From positions 1-34,333 of the forward strand of contig JADJBB010000026.1 of the NCBI GenBank assembly GCA_016703965.1: a DNA stretch of 34,333 nucleotides, in the 5' to 3' direction. The number at the start of each line of letters is the position of its first letter. Within the stretch, counting starts at the first letter, position 1. Below, piece after piece: positions 8,012 through 16,945 of this stretch. The stretch is from Acidobacteriota bacterium (lineage in GTDB: Bacteria; Acidobacteriota; Blastocatellia; Pyrinomonadales; Pyrinomonadaceae). Made by a program: the position numbers and the translations under genes. The notes beneath the pieces were generated by a model. The model saw only the letters and a list, made by a program, of their open reading frames with translations, searched no databases and was not told the DNA's origin.

Positions 8012-11000
8012 ATGAAAAAAGAAATTTCTAGACGCGAATTTATGGCAAGGATCACTGCTGCCGGCTTTGGCGCTCTCGTCGCATCGACGACGAACGCCTG
8101 GGGACTTGAAGCCATAACAAATCCTCTAGCCGCCTATCCGAACCGTGATTGGGAAAAGGTCTATCGCGACCTCTGGGCTTATGATTCGCGTTATACCTTT
8201 ACCTGTGCTCCTAACGATACGCACAACTGCCTGCTCAACGCACATGTACGCCAGGGCGTCATTACCCGGATCGGCCCGACAATGAAATACGGCGAGGCCG
8301 TCGATCTGCTCGGCAACGGTACTTCGCATCGGTGGGACCCGCGTGTCTGCCAAAAGGGCCTTGCTCTAACGCGGCGCTTTTACGGAGACCGGCGAGTAAA
8401 CGGAACAATGGTCCGGGCCGGCTATAAGAAATGGTACGAGGCCGGCTTCCCTCGCGGTGCCGACGGGCGTCCGCCTGAGGAATATTTCCAGCGCGCCCGG
8501 GACGAGTGGGTTCGGATGTCGCACGACGAGGCCGGCGTGATCGTCGCGGCTGCCCTTAAGAACATAGCCGAGACATACACTGGCGAAGAAGGTAAACGAA
8601 GACTTAAGGAGCAGCATTATGACGAGGCGACGATCGAGGCCACCCACGGAGTTGGCACACAAGTTATGAAATTTCGCGGCGGAATGCCGCTGCTGGGTAT
8701 GACCCGCATTTTCGGAATGTACCGAATGGCAAATTCTATCGCGCTGCTCGACTCGCACATCCGCGGCGTTGGTCCCGATCAGGCGCTCGGAGGAAAAGGC
8801 TATGACAACTACTCCTGGCACACCGATCTTCCACCGGGACACCCGATGGTCACAGGTCAGCAGAGTATGGAATTCGACCTCAACTCGGTCGAGCAGGCGA
8901 AGACCGTTGTAGCTTGGGGTATGAACTGGATCGCAACGAAGATGCCCGACGCTCACTGGCTTACCGAAGCCCGCATGAAAGGCACGAAGATCGTCGTTAT
9001 CGCTTGCGAATATTCGGCCACGGCAACCAAGGCTGACGACGTAATCGTTGTTCGGCCGGGCACTACGCCGGCGTTGGCGTTGGGTTTCGCAAACGTAATA
9101 ATGCAGGAAAACCTGTACGATAACGAATTTGTTCGTCAATGGACCGACATGCCGATCCTCGTCAGGATGGACAGTCTGAAATATCTCAAGGCCGCCGACG
9201 TTTTCGGCGGCGGACCCGCGAAACTGAAGCAAACGCAGATCTTAAAGGAAGGCGAAAGAGCGGCTCCGGCTGGCGAACAATCGGACAAGAATATCATTCC
9301 AGAAAAAATGAGGCTTGAATGGGGTGACTATGTTTGGTTTGACTCAAAGACGAACAAGCCGCAAATGCTAACCCGTGATGACGTCGGCAAGAATTCAAAA
9401 GTCGGTGAAGCGAAGCTTGAGGGAGCGATCAGTATCACTCTAATAGATGGAAGCACCGTTCGCTGTCGCCCGGTGTTTGATCTTGTTAAAGAATATGCGG
9501 CTCACTTCGATCCGAAAACGGTCGAGGAAATTACATGGGCGCCTGCTGCTGCTGTTCAGAGCCTTGCGCGTCATTTCGCCAAAGATTTCGGCACGACACT
9601 ATTTGCGGTTGGAATGGGCCCGAACCAGTTTTTCAATAATGTCAGCAAAGACCGTGATATTCTCCTGCTTGCCGCTTACCGGAAACATCGGCAAGATCAG
9701 CGGGAATGTCGGATCATTTTCGGGCAATCACCGCACCGCGCTATTTAACGGATCCCCGCAATATATCAATGAAGATCCGTTTGATATCGAATTAGACCCC
9801 GCAAAACCGGCGCGTGTAAAACAATATTGGAAGGCCGAATCGGCCCACTATTACAACCACGAAGATCATCCGCTTAGGGTCGGCGACAAATTGCTGACTG
9901 GCAAAACGCACATGCCGTGCCCGACAAAGTCGCTGTGGTTTGCTAACGCCAACTCGATCCTCGGAAATGTTAAATGGCATTACAACACGGTGGTCAACGT
10001 ACTTCCCAAGATAGAAATGATCGCCGTTAATGAATGGTGGTGGTCAACGTCGTGCGAATGGGCGGACGTCGTTTTCGGCGTCGATTCGTGGGCGGAACTC
10101 AAGCATCCGGACATGACCGCGTCGGTCACAAATCCATTCCTGCTCGTCTTCCCCAAAACACCGATCCCTCGGATCTTTAACACGATGGGCGATATCGAGG
10201 TTTTCGCTACGGTCGCGTCTAAACTGGCGGATCTAACGGGCGACCAGCGTTTCAATGACTATTGGAAATTTGTCCGGGATGACCGGACCGATGTCTATCT
10301 TCAGCGTATCCTTGATAATTCAACCAATTCAAAAGGCTATTCCTTCAAAGACCTTCATGATAAGGCGCTTGAAGGGATACCCGCAATCATGAATAGCAGA
10401 ACGACACCGAAATCGGTCGGCTACAATCAAATCGCCGATTCGACTCCATGGTACACAAAGAGCGGGCGTCTCGAATCATATCGTGAGGAAGACGAATTTA
10501 TCGAAGCGGGTGAGAATTTACCCGTACACCGCGAACCGGTCGATTCGACCTTTTACGAACCGAACATCATCGTTTCGCCACCGCACGAAGCTATGAGGCC
10601 GATGGGACCCGAGGCCTACGGCGCGAAGCTCGATGATCTAACGTGTGACACTCGAAGCGGCCGGAATGTCGTCTACAGCTGGGCCGATGCAAAGAACACT
10701 GCTCATCCGTTGATGAAGGATGGTTTCAAGTTCATCTTTCACACGCCGAAATACCGCCACGGCTCACATACGACGCCGATTGATACGGATATGAACGCGA
10801 TGCTCTTTGGCCCGTTCGGCGACATTTACCGCCGCGACAAACGCTCACCGTTCGTTACCGAGGGCTACGTTGATATTAATCCAGATGACGCACAGGAACT
10901 TGGGATTAACGATGGCGATTATGTCTGGATCGATCCCGACCCGGAAGACCGTCCATTCCGCGGCTGGCAGAAGGACAAAAAGAATTACGAATTTGCCCGG

Positions 11001-11447
11001 CTTCTCTGCCGAGCTCGTTACTATCCGGGCACGCCGCGAAATGTGACCCGCATGTGGTTCAACATGTACGGAGCAACACCCGGTTCGCAACAGGGGCAAA
11101 AGGAACGTAAGGACGGATTGGCGAAGAACCCTCGGACAAATTACCAGGCGATGTTTCGCTCGGGTTCGCACCAGTCCGCCACGCGCGGCTGGCTTAAACC
11201 GACGACAATGACCGATTCCCTTGTTCGAAAGGAAATGTATGGTCAAAGCATCGGGCAAGGATTTCTTCCAGACACGCACTGCCCGACCGGTGCACCGCGT
11301 GAATCATTCATCAAGATCACCAAGGCCGAACCTGGCGGTATTGGAGACGAACCGCTTTGGCGTCCGACGAAGCTGGGCATTCGGCCGAGAAACGAATCGG
11401 ATGCAATGAAGCGATACATCGCCGGAGATTTTGTCGGCAAGAAATAG
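8012..11447 (+). CDS. Tat-exported NarG/NxrA-like molybdopterin catalytic subunit (one frame break)
   Basis: About 1145 residues once joined at 9670-9680. It starts with a twin-arginine signal (SRREFMARITAAGFGALVAS), so the enzyme faces the periplasm, unlike classic NarG. C65, H71, C73 and C113 (TCAPNDTHNC ... RVCQKG) fit the first [4Fe-4S] cluster, in the CxPNDTHxC form I associate with NxrA and relatives. D272 in SWHTDLPPGHPMVTG matches the aspartate that binds molybdenum in NarG. These place it in the type II DMSO reductase family (nitrate reductase, nitrite oxidoreductase, selenate, chlorate, ethylbenzene enzymes). The frame changes from ...LLLAA to (L)TGNIGKISGNVGSF; either one base gained or a CT lost near 9676, and both halves are otherwise continuous. 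Substrate is most likely nitrate or nitrite given narK, mobA and the context, but other oxyanions cannot be excluded. Confidence 0.85.
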
Positions 11448-11455
11448 TGGATCAA

Positions 11456-11983
11456 ATGGACCCGACACGAATACACATTTTTCTAAACTACCTACCCCTG
11501 ATCGGAATGGCCCTCGGGATTGTGGCGCTCCTGTACGAAATGTGGCGGTCCGGCCGCCAAGTCGGACGTTGCAGTTTATGGGTATTTCTCGTAACGGCCT
11601 TACTAACCTTGGCGGTTTACGCAACAGGTGAGATAGCCGGTAAAGGTGCAGCTCTAATGGCTGGGCCGCCGTGGACAAACATAGTCGCCCACAGGGCGTC
11701 GGCGCTGCCGACATTTTTCGCGATCGAACTGACCGGCATGTTCGCTCTCGTCGGTTTGATCCGGATGATCCGCGCAAAAGGCCTGGCACGTTGGAACGCA
11801 CTCGTTGTTCTTATCCTTGCGATCGCTTCCCTTGCCCTGGCCGCCCGAACGACGCACATCGGAAGGCAGATCTTTGTTCTGAGCGCTTCCTTTACGCCCC
11901 AGCAACAAATGAACCTCGCTGAGCACCGCAGCGACACAGATAGAAAAGAAAGCAACACGGAGAAAAAACTATGGCACGCGTAA
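11456..11983 (+). CDS. Four-helix membrane protein between NarG- and NarH-like subunits
   Basis: About 175 residues with four hydrophobic helices (near residues 10-28, 40-58, 85-108 and 115-132) and a polar C-terminal tail. Histidines lie at helix ends (IHIFLNYLP, IVAHRAS, RTTHIGRQ), a pattern compatible with haem b binding or with simple structural roles. I do not recognise the family for sure; a DUF2231-like membrane protein is possible. The start at ATG 11456 follows the NarG stop by eight bases; an in-frame GTG at 11447 overlapping that stop is an alternative. The end overlaps the start of the NarH-like gene by 13 bases, which shows tight co-translation. Position inside the enzyme genes suggests a membrane partner of the complex. 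Confidence 0.8.
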   Translation: MDPTRIHIFLNYLPLIGMALGIVALLYEMWRSGRQVGRCSLWVFLVTALLTLAVYATGEIAGKGAALMAGPPWTNIVAHRASALPTFFAIELTGMFALVGLIRMIRAKGLARWNALVVLILAIASLALAARTTHIGRQIFVLSASFTPQQQMNLAEHRSDTDRKESNTEKKLWHA

Positions 11984-13113
11984 ACAACTGGCAACTTGGA
12001 CGAGAAATGTCCTATTGGTATCCGGAAAGCAGGCCACAAAAGCAATTTGCCGCCGTTTTCGATACGAATAAATGTATCGCGTGCCAAACCTGCACGCTGG
12101 CGTGCAAAACGACCTGGACCTCGGGCAAGGGGCAGGAGTATATGCTCTGGAACAACGTCGAAAGCAAGCCTTATGGTTCCTATCCGCTTGCCTGGGACCT
12201 TAATCTCCTGAGTTTGCTCGATGGGCAAAATTGGGGCGAGGAAAACGGCGAATCTGTTTATAAAGGAAGTACCATTTTTGAGTCAGCACCTGCCGGCGAA
12301 CGCGTTCTCGGGTGGCGGCCGGAGGATGAAGATTACGCTTATCCGAACGTCGGCGAAGACGACTGTGCAGGCGGCATCGAGCACGGGGCGAGTATCGACA
12401 TACCACATCAGATGGCGTGGTTCTATTATCTCGCACGAATCTGCAATCACTGCACTTATCCGGGCTGTCTGGCATCGTGCCCTCGTGGTTCGATCTACAA
12501 GCGGCCCGAGGACGGCATCGTTCTTGTCGATCAAAACCGCTGCCGCGGCTATCAGGAATGTGTCCGCGGTTGTCCGTATAAGAAGGTGTTTTTCAATCCG
12601 ATGACATCGACATCGGAAAAATGCATCGCCTGTTATCCCAAGATCGAGCAAGGGCTTTCACCCCAGTGTTTCGCAAATTGCATTGGTAAGATCCGCGTTG
12701 CCGGATTTATCAATACGCCGGACAAGGCCGAGGCTGATAACCCGATCGATTATCTTGTCCATATTAAGAAAGTTGCCTTGCCGCTGTTCCCGCAGTTCGG
12801 CCTTGAGCCTAACGTTTACTACATTCCTCCGATCCACGTGCCAACGGCGTTTACCCGCCAGATGTTCGGCCCCGGTACAGATAAGGCCGTCGAGATCTAC
12901 CGAAACGCACCGAACGATCAGGACCTGACCAGCCTATTAGGCCTATTCGGCTCGACCGAGGCGATAATGCGCAAATGGAAACGTGTCGGCGATAAGGCGA
13001 TCGGAATGGATGAGAATGGAAAAGAGCTGGTCAATGTCCCGTTCAAGGAACCAGTCCACATTCGCCCGGCATACGACAAGCTATATCAGATCACGCGCAC
13101 CAATTGCCCGTGA
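11971..13113 (+). CDS. NarH/NxrB-like iron-sulfur subunit
   Basis: A 380-residue protein with four cysteine groups typical of beta subunits of type II DMSO reductases: CIACQTCTLACKTTW (about residues 30-44), ICNHCTYPGCLASCPRG (about 159-175), CRGYQECVRGCPYKK (about 190-204) and EKCIACYPKIEQGLSPQCFANC (about 213-234). In E. coli NarH the third group has tryptophan (CRGWRMC) and makes a [3Fe-4S] cluster; here tyrosine takes that place, as in periplasmic relatives. It carries electrons between the molybdenum subunit and the haem subunit. There is no signal peptide, so it is probably exported together with the Tat-tagged partner. It overlaps the previous gene, and its stop is followed at once by the next gene's ribosome binding site. 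Confidence 0.92.
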   Translation: MARVNNWQLGREMSYWYPESRPQKQFAAVFDTNKCIACQTCTLACKTTWTSGKGQEYMLWNNVESKPYGSYPLAWDLNLLSLLDGQNWGEENGESVYKGSTIFESAPAGERVLGWRPEDEDYAYPNVGEDDCAGGIEHGASIDIPHQMAWFYYLARICNHCTYPGCLASCPRGSIYKRPEDGIVLVDQNRCRGYQECVRGCPYKKVFFNPMTSTSEKCIACYPKIEQGLSPQCFANCIGKIRVAGFINTPDKAEADNPIDYLVHIKKVALPLFPQFGLEPNVYYIPPIHVPTAFTRQMFGPGTDKAVEIYRNAPNDQDLTSLLGLFGSTEAIMRKWKRVGDKAIGMDENGKELVNVPFKEPVHIRPAYDKLYQITRTNCP

Positions 13114-13124
13114 GGAGGTTTTAT

Positions 13125-13967
13125 ATGCGATTCGCAACATCGCTCACAATACTGGCTCTTTTATTTGCGACTTCGTGCAGTAAGGTTCAGGTCCCGACGG
13201 TCGAGGTCAACGTAGCGCAGGTCAAGGAGCTCACTCTTGACCCGAATGCGGCCGTCTGGGATGCAGTCTCGCTCCACGCATCGAAGATGATCTTGCAGGA
13301 TCTGGTAGAGCCGCGCCTGTTAGAACCGTCGACGTCTGAGGTGATTGTCAAGGCGATCACCAATGGCAGTGAAATAGCATTCAGGCTCGAATGGCTTGAC
13401 GAGAGCCAAAGCGACATGCCGGGGCCTAGACATTTCATTGACGGTTGCGCAGTACAGCTTCCTTCAAAGGTCGATCCAAATGTCCCGGCCCCGCAGATGG
13501 GTGAGGTCGGGAAAACAGTTGAGATCTCATACTGGCGTGCCGATTGGCAGGCGATCGTTGAGGGACGGGCCGATAATATTAACGCGATCTATCCAAATGC
13601 ATCGATCGACCACTACCCGGCGGAGGCCCAGCCGCTCGAGAATAATCCGCAGGCTCAAGCCGAGGCTGCGGCTCGGTACGCTCCGGCCCGTGCACTCGGA
13701 AGCCGGCGCTCCGGACCACGCGAGCAACCGGTAGAGGACCTGATAGCCGAAGGGCCGAGCACACTATCTCCGGCCCCGAACGCGGTCTCGAAGGGAAAGG
13801 GCGTCAAAACGCCTAAAGGGTGGGCCGTTGTCATCTCGCGGCCGTTACCCGCTGGCTTCTCAGCCGTGACGCCGTCCCAGATCGCGTTTGCTGTCTGGGA
13901 AGGCTCCCACATCGAGGTTGGAGCAAGAAAGATGCGAACCGGCTGGGTGCCGTTGATCTTAAAGTGA
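13125..13967 (+). CDS. Ethylbenzene-dehydrogenase-related gamma subunit, haem b lipoprotein
   Basis: The start at ATG 13125 is preceded by GAGGAGG (13112-13118); an upstream in-frame start at 13104 is less likely. The protein begins with a lipoprotein signal (MRFATSLTILALLFATSC, cysteine at residue 18), so it would be tethered to a membrane on the outer face. The body contains the pattern VSLHASKMI..RLEWLDESQSDMPGPRHFIDGCAVQLP and ends with FAVWEGSHIEVGARKMRTGWVPL, as in the haem-b gamma subunits of ethylbenzene dehydrogenase, selenate and dimethylsulfide enzymes, where a methionine and a lysine bind haem. Candidate ligands here are M in DMPGPRHF and K in ARKMRTGW. A proline/alanine-rich insertion sits near residues 165-215. 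It would exchange electrons with the cytochrome c. Family fairly sure, ligands inferred. Confidence 0.82.
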   Translation: MRFATSLTILALLFATSCSKVQVPTVEVNVAQVKELTLDPNAAVWDAVSLHASKMILQDLVEPRLLEPSTSEVIVKAITNGSEIAFRLEWLDESQSDMPGPRHFIDGCAVQLPSKVDPNVPAPQMGEVGKTVEISYWRADWQAIVEGRADNINAIYPNASIDHYPAEAQPLENNPQAQAEAAARYAPARALGSRRSGPREQPVEDLIAEGPSTLSPAPNAVSKGKGVKTPKGWAVVISRPLPAGFSAVTPSQIAFAVWEGSHIEVGARKMRTGWVPLILK

Positions 13968-13978
13968 GAACAGAAAAT

Positions 13979-14452
13979 ATGGCAGTTATTAGTGACCTCA
14001 TGAAGGTTCACAATGTGATCGACGAATTATTCTTCGAGCACCAGCGGGCTTTGCTCCACTTTGATTTTGAAAAGGCACTTGGCCTTCTTAACGCCTATGA
14101 GTCAACCCTCTTCAGCCATATGGCTGACGAAGAAAATATTCTGCTGCCGGTCTACGAAAAGCGGGCCGACTTCCCGGCGGCGGGAGCTCCAAAGCTCTAC
14201 TATGACGATCACGCCAAGATGCGTTCGCATCTTGGGCTTTTTAAGCAAACGATCCGCGACATGCAGTCAGAACCTGAGTTGGACCGAGTCCTGCTTCAGC
14301 TTCTGGATCGCGAAGCATTTTACCTTCGCCTCTGCAGCCATCACGACCGGCGTGAGGCCGACTACCTTTATCCGATACTGGATGCCCTACTAGCCGACGA
14401 AGAAAAGTACGAGATGCTCGAACGCGTTCGGCTTCGCGGGGAAAGACATTGA
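13979..14452 (+). CDS. Hemerythrin-like di-iron protein
   Basis: 157 residues, all helical in appearance, with histidine and acidic motifs of the hemerythrin family: H11 and HQ near residue 21-22, FSHMADEEN (about 48-56), DDHAKMRSHL (about 78-87) and SHHDRREADYLYP (about 120-132). The start ATG is 12 bases after the previous stop, so it is part of the operon. Hemerythrin-like proteins bind O2 or NO at a di-iron site, or act in iron-sulfur repair. A role in protecting the nitrate enzyme from O2 or NO, or in cluster assembly, is an inference from position. It is distinct from the RIC protein at 19204-19932, which has an extra N-terminal domain. Confidence 0.82.
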   Translation: MAVISDLMKVHNVIDELFFEHQRALLHFDFEKALGLLNAYESTLFSHMADEENILLPVYEKRADFPAAGAPKLYYDDHAKMRSHLGLFKQTIRDMQSEPELDRVLLQLLDREAFYLRLCSHHDRREADYLYPILDALLADEEKYEMLERVRLRGERH

Positions 14453-14465
14453 CTATGGGGCCATT

Positions 14466-15113
14466 ATGAAAACCAAAAGAAACAGTACTAGAGATCTGCT
14501 CGCCGAAGCGGCAGAATGGCGGCTAATTAGCCTACTATTCGATTGTCCGTCAAATGACTGGCTCAGACAGGTCGAAGATCTCGCAGGTCCTGTTACCGAC
14601 AAGAAACTGAAACGTGCCGCAAAGGCCGCTCAGAAAGAAGCAAGCGAAGGATTATTTCATTCTATCTTTGGGCCGGGCGGACCGGCCCCGGGTCGCGAAG
14701 TAAGCTATCGCGGCTGGGTTCAACCGGGTTACATGCTGGCGGAATTGAATAGCTTCTACGACGCGTTTTCTTATAATCCGACCACGAGCGAGGTGCCTGA
14801 TCATGTTGCGGTCGAGACCGGATTCGTCGCGTATCTACGATTGAAAGAATTTTATGCTCTGGAAAACGGCGATAGTGAAAGTGCCGACGTAACTTCCAGG
14901 GCGTCAACAACGTTTGTCGACGATCATATTTCAAAATATGCCCAAAGGCTGTCTAAGTTGCTTGCCGCATCTGGGATAAATTACCTTAAGCTCGCAGGAG
15001 CGGCGCTGTATGAGCGCGTTGGCCCGGACAAAGACAAATCAAAGCAGATCTTTCTGCCGGTGCTCGACGAAGAGGAGGAGTCCGCGTTTGAATGCGGCGG
15101 AGCGGCTATTTGA
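14466..15113 (+). CDS. TorD/NarJ-family chaperone for the molybdenum subunit
   Basis: 215 residues, soluble and helical. The stretch SEVPDHVAVETGFVAYLRLKEFYAL (about residues 107-131) is the hallmark of the TorD/DmsD/NarJ family, whose members bind the signal or N terminus of a Tat-exported molybdoenzyme, hold it until cofactor is inserted and then release it for export. The gene starts 13 bases after the hemerythrin stop and closes the operon. The protein ends in an acidic DEEEESAFECGGAAI tail. The assigned client is the NarG-like protein with the twin-arginine signal encoded upstream. Exact branch (NarJ or TorD-like of type II enzymes) is not decided from the sequence. Confidence 0.85.
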   Translation: MKTKRNSTRDLLAEAAEWRLISLLFDCPSNDWLRQVEDLAGPVTDKKLKRAAKAAQKEASEGLFHSIFGPGGPAPGREVSYRGWVQPGYMLAELNSFYDAFSYNPTTSEVPDHVAVETGFVAYLRLKEFYALENGDSESADVTSRASTTFVDDHISKYAQRLSKLLAASGINYLKLAGAALYERVGPDKDKSKQIFLPVLDEEEESAFECGGAAI

Positions 15114-15362
15114 TTTGAACGGGATGCGGCCACTTCACGCCGGCTATCGCGTTCGCCAAAGGTTTGAGGGAACGAACTTTCGCCGCGCTCTTTCGTCATT
15201 TCCCCCTCCCTCTACTTATTACACAACTCTTACATCTGTCCCCGCAAATAGCTGATAGCATTGGAATTACTGAGAGAAAGCGCTTGCTGAAAAGCCGGGC
15301 GTTTTCAAATCAAGAGATCTGTATCAAGATCAGTATTCAGCTTTCCGCCGGAGGCATTAATC

Positions 15363-16913
15363 GTGAGAGTATTATTTGTTTACCCCGTATTCCCGGAGAC
15401 TTACTGGAGCTTTCGCTACGCATTGTCGTTTGTCGGCAAGAAGGCCGCGTTTCCACCGCTTGCGCTGCTGACCGTTTCCGCCATGTTGCCCGAGAATTGG
15501 CAACGGCGTCTCGTAGATATGAATGTCCAGCCACTAACCAAGAGCGATATTGAATGGGCGGATATTGTCTTTCTCAGCGCGATGATCGTCCAGAGGGAAT
15601 CACTTGATCAGGTTGTAAAATTATCTAAAGAACTTGGCAAACGAGTCGCAGTCGGCGGCCCGTATGTCTCGACGAGCTCGGATCTCGTACCGGAAGCGGA
15701 TTTTATTTTCGTAGGTGAAGCAGAAACCACCTTGCCGGAGTTTATCGACGATTTGAAACGTGGCTCGCCAAAGCGCATTTATCAAGCAGTCGAGCGCCCC
15801 TCGCTTTTGTCCACGCCGGTGCCAGATTTCAGTCTGATCGACATAAACCAATACTCCTCGATGAATGTCCAGTTTTCACGCGGCTGTCCGTTTTCGTGTG
15901 AGTTTTGCGACATCATTGAGATCTACGGGCGCTCGCCGCGTACCAAATCAAGCGAACAGATGCTAGCTGAAATGGAGGCCATGCGAGTCGCTGGCTGGCG
16001 CGGAACGGTATTTATCGTTGACGACAATTTTATCGGCAACAAACGTGAGGTTAGAAAATTCCTGCCGGATCTTATTGCATGGTCCGAGCGAAATAATTTT
16101 CCATTTTCTTTTTTGACGGAAGCAAGCGTAAACCTCGCCGAAGACGATGTTTTACTCGAGATGATGCAATCCGCCGGTTTTCACCGTGTATTTCTCGGTA
16201 TTGAGACGCCCGCGCCCGCAAGTCTGAAAGAAGCCAACAAATCTCAGAACACAAAACGCGATCTCCTTGAATCGGTGCGAAAGATCCAAAGCTATGGTAT
16301 CGAGGTCATGGCCGGCTTTATTGTCGGATTCGATAACGACCCGGACGATATTTTCGAGCGACAGATCAACTTTATCCGTGACAGTGCAATTCCGCTTGCT
16401 ATGGTCGGGCTCTTGACTGCTCTTCCTGACACACAGCTTTGGAAGCGTTTGGAGCGTGAAGGCAGACTCGTTCACCAAAGCAGCGGGAATAACACGGATT
16501 GTTCATTAAACTTTGTTCCAAAAATGGATCGGGAACGCCTAGTCGAAGGATACAAAAGCATTTTAAGGACCATTTACAGTTCGGAGGAATTCTATCAGCG
16601 CTCACTGGACTGTTTATCGCGTGTTCGCAACGACGCGGCGGCATTGCAGCGAGTCAGCGTCATCGGCGTACTCAAATCTTTCATGAAAATAGTTGTGAGG
16701 CTCGGAGTGTGCGACCGGGAACGACTAAGATTCTGGAAGTATTTATTCAGCGTCATTAGGCATTACCCGCGGAGTCTCGGCAACGGGGTCGCCCTCGCTG
16801 CAATGGGATATCACTTTCGAAAGGTGACGGAGATACAATGTGCAAAAGAGCCCTTGACGGGGTTTGCGGGTGACGGAACACAATTGGCCGGCGAAGTCAG
16901 TTTCGCCGACTGA
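15363..16913 (+). CDS. B12-binding radical SAM protein, DUF4070 / HpnP-like
   Basis: 516 residues. The N-terminal part (MRVLFVYPVFPETYWSFRYALSF.. to about 150) is a B12-binding-type domain; the radical SAM motif is RGCPFSCEFCDI (about residues 174-185), followed by FIVDDNFIGNK (about 219-229) and a C-terminal DUF4070-like region with GFIVGFDNDPDDIF (about 320-333). The opening and the middle resemble, as I remember them, HpnP, the hopanoid C-2 methylase, but many related enzymes methylate other substrates and I cannot decide. The start is a GTG at 15363 with CGGAGG at 15348-15353; an ATG lacks a comparable site. It is separated from the nitrate operon by about 250 bases in which I see no gene, and it runs toward the decarboxylase gene. 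Confidence 0.85.
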   Translation: MRVLFVYPVFPETYWSFRYALSFVGKKAAFPPLALLTVSAMLPENWQRRLVDMNVQPLTKSDIEWADIVFLSAMIVQRESLDQVVKLSKELGKRVAVGGPYVSTSSDLVPEADFIFVGEAETTLPEFIDDLKRGSPKRIYQAVERPSLLSTPVPDFSLIDINQYSSMNVQFSRGCPFSCEFCDIIEIYGRSPRTKSSEQMLAEMEAMRVAGWRGTVFIVDDNFIGNKREVRKFLPDLIAWSERNNFPFSFLTEASVNLAEDDVLLEMMQSAGFHRVFLGIETPAPASLKEANKSQNTKRDLLESVRKIQSYGIEVMAGFIVGFDNDPDDIFERQINFIRDSAIPLAMVGLLTALPDTQLWKRLEREGRLVHQSSGNNTDCSLNFVPKMDRERLVEGYKSILRTIYSSEEFYQRSLDCLSRVRNDAAALQRVSVIGVLKSFMKIVVRLGVCDRERLRFWKYLFSVIRHYPRSLGNGVALAAMGYHFRKVTEIQCAKEPLTGFAGDGTQLAGEVSFAD

Positions 16914-16945
16914 TCGGTTTCGGGGAATTCGGAGAAAGAGATAGA

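Noticed and set aside
8366..9232. Long minus-strand open frame (288 codons) opposite the NarG-like gene
   Set aside because: It is antisense to a gene with clear catalytic motifs and its translation resembles no family; long antisense frames are common in GC-rich coding DNA.
9447..11447. Second half of the NarG-like gene as an independent gene with its own start at 9447
   Set aside because: The first 75 or so codons are a shifted reading of the first half; continuity of conserved sequence resumes only after 9676, so this is one gene with a frame break.
15114..15362. Possible Crp/Fnr-like site around ATCAAGAGATCTGTATCAAG before the radical SAM gene
   Set aside because: The elements are direct repeats of ATCAAGA, not an inverted TGAY-N4-RTCA pattern, and the spacing does not match the three good sites.
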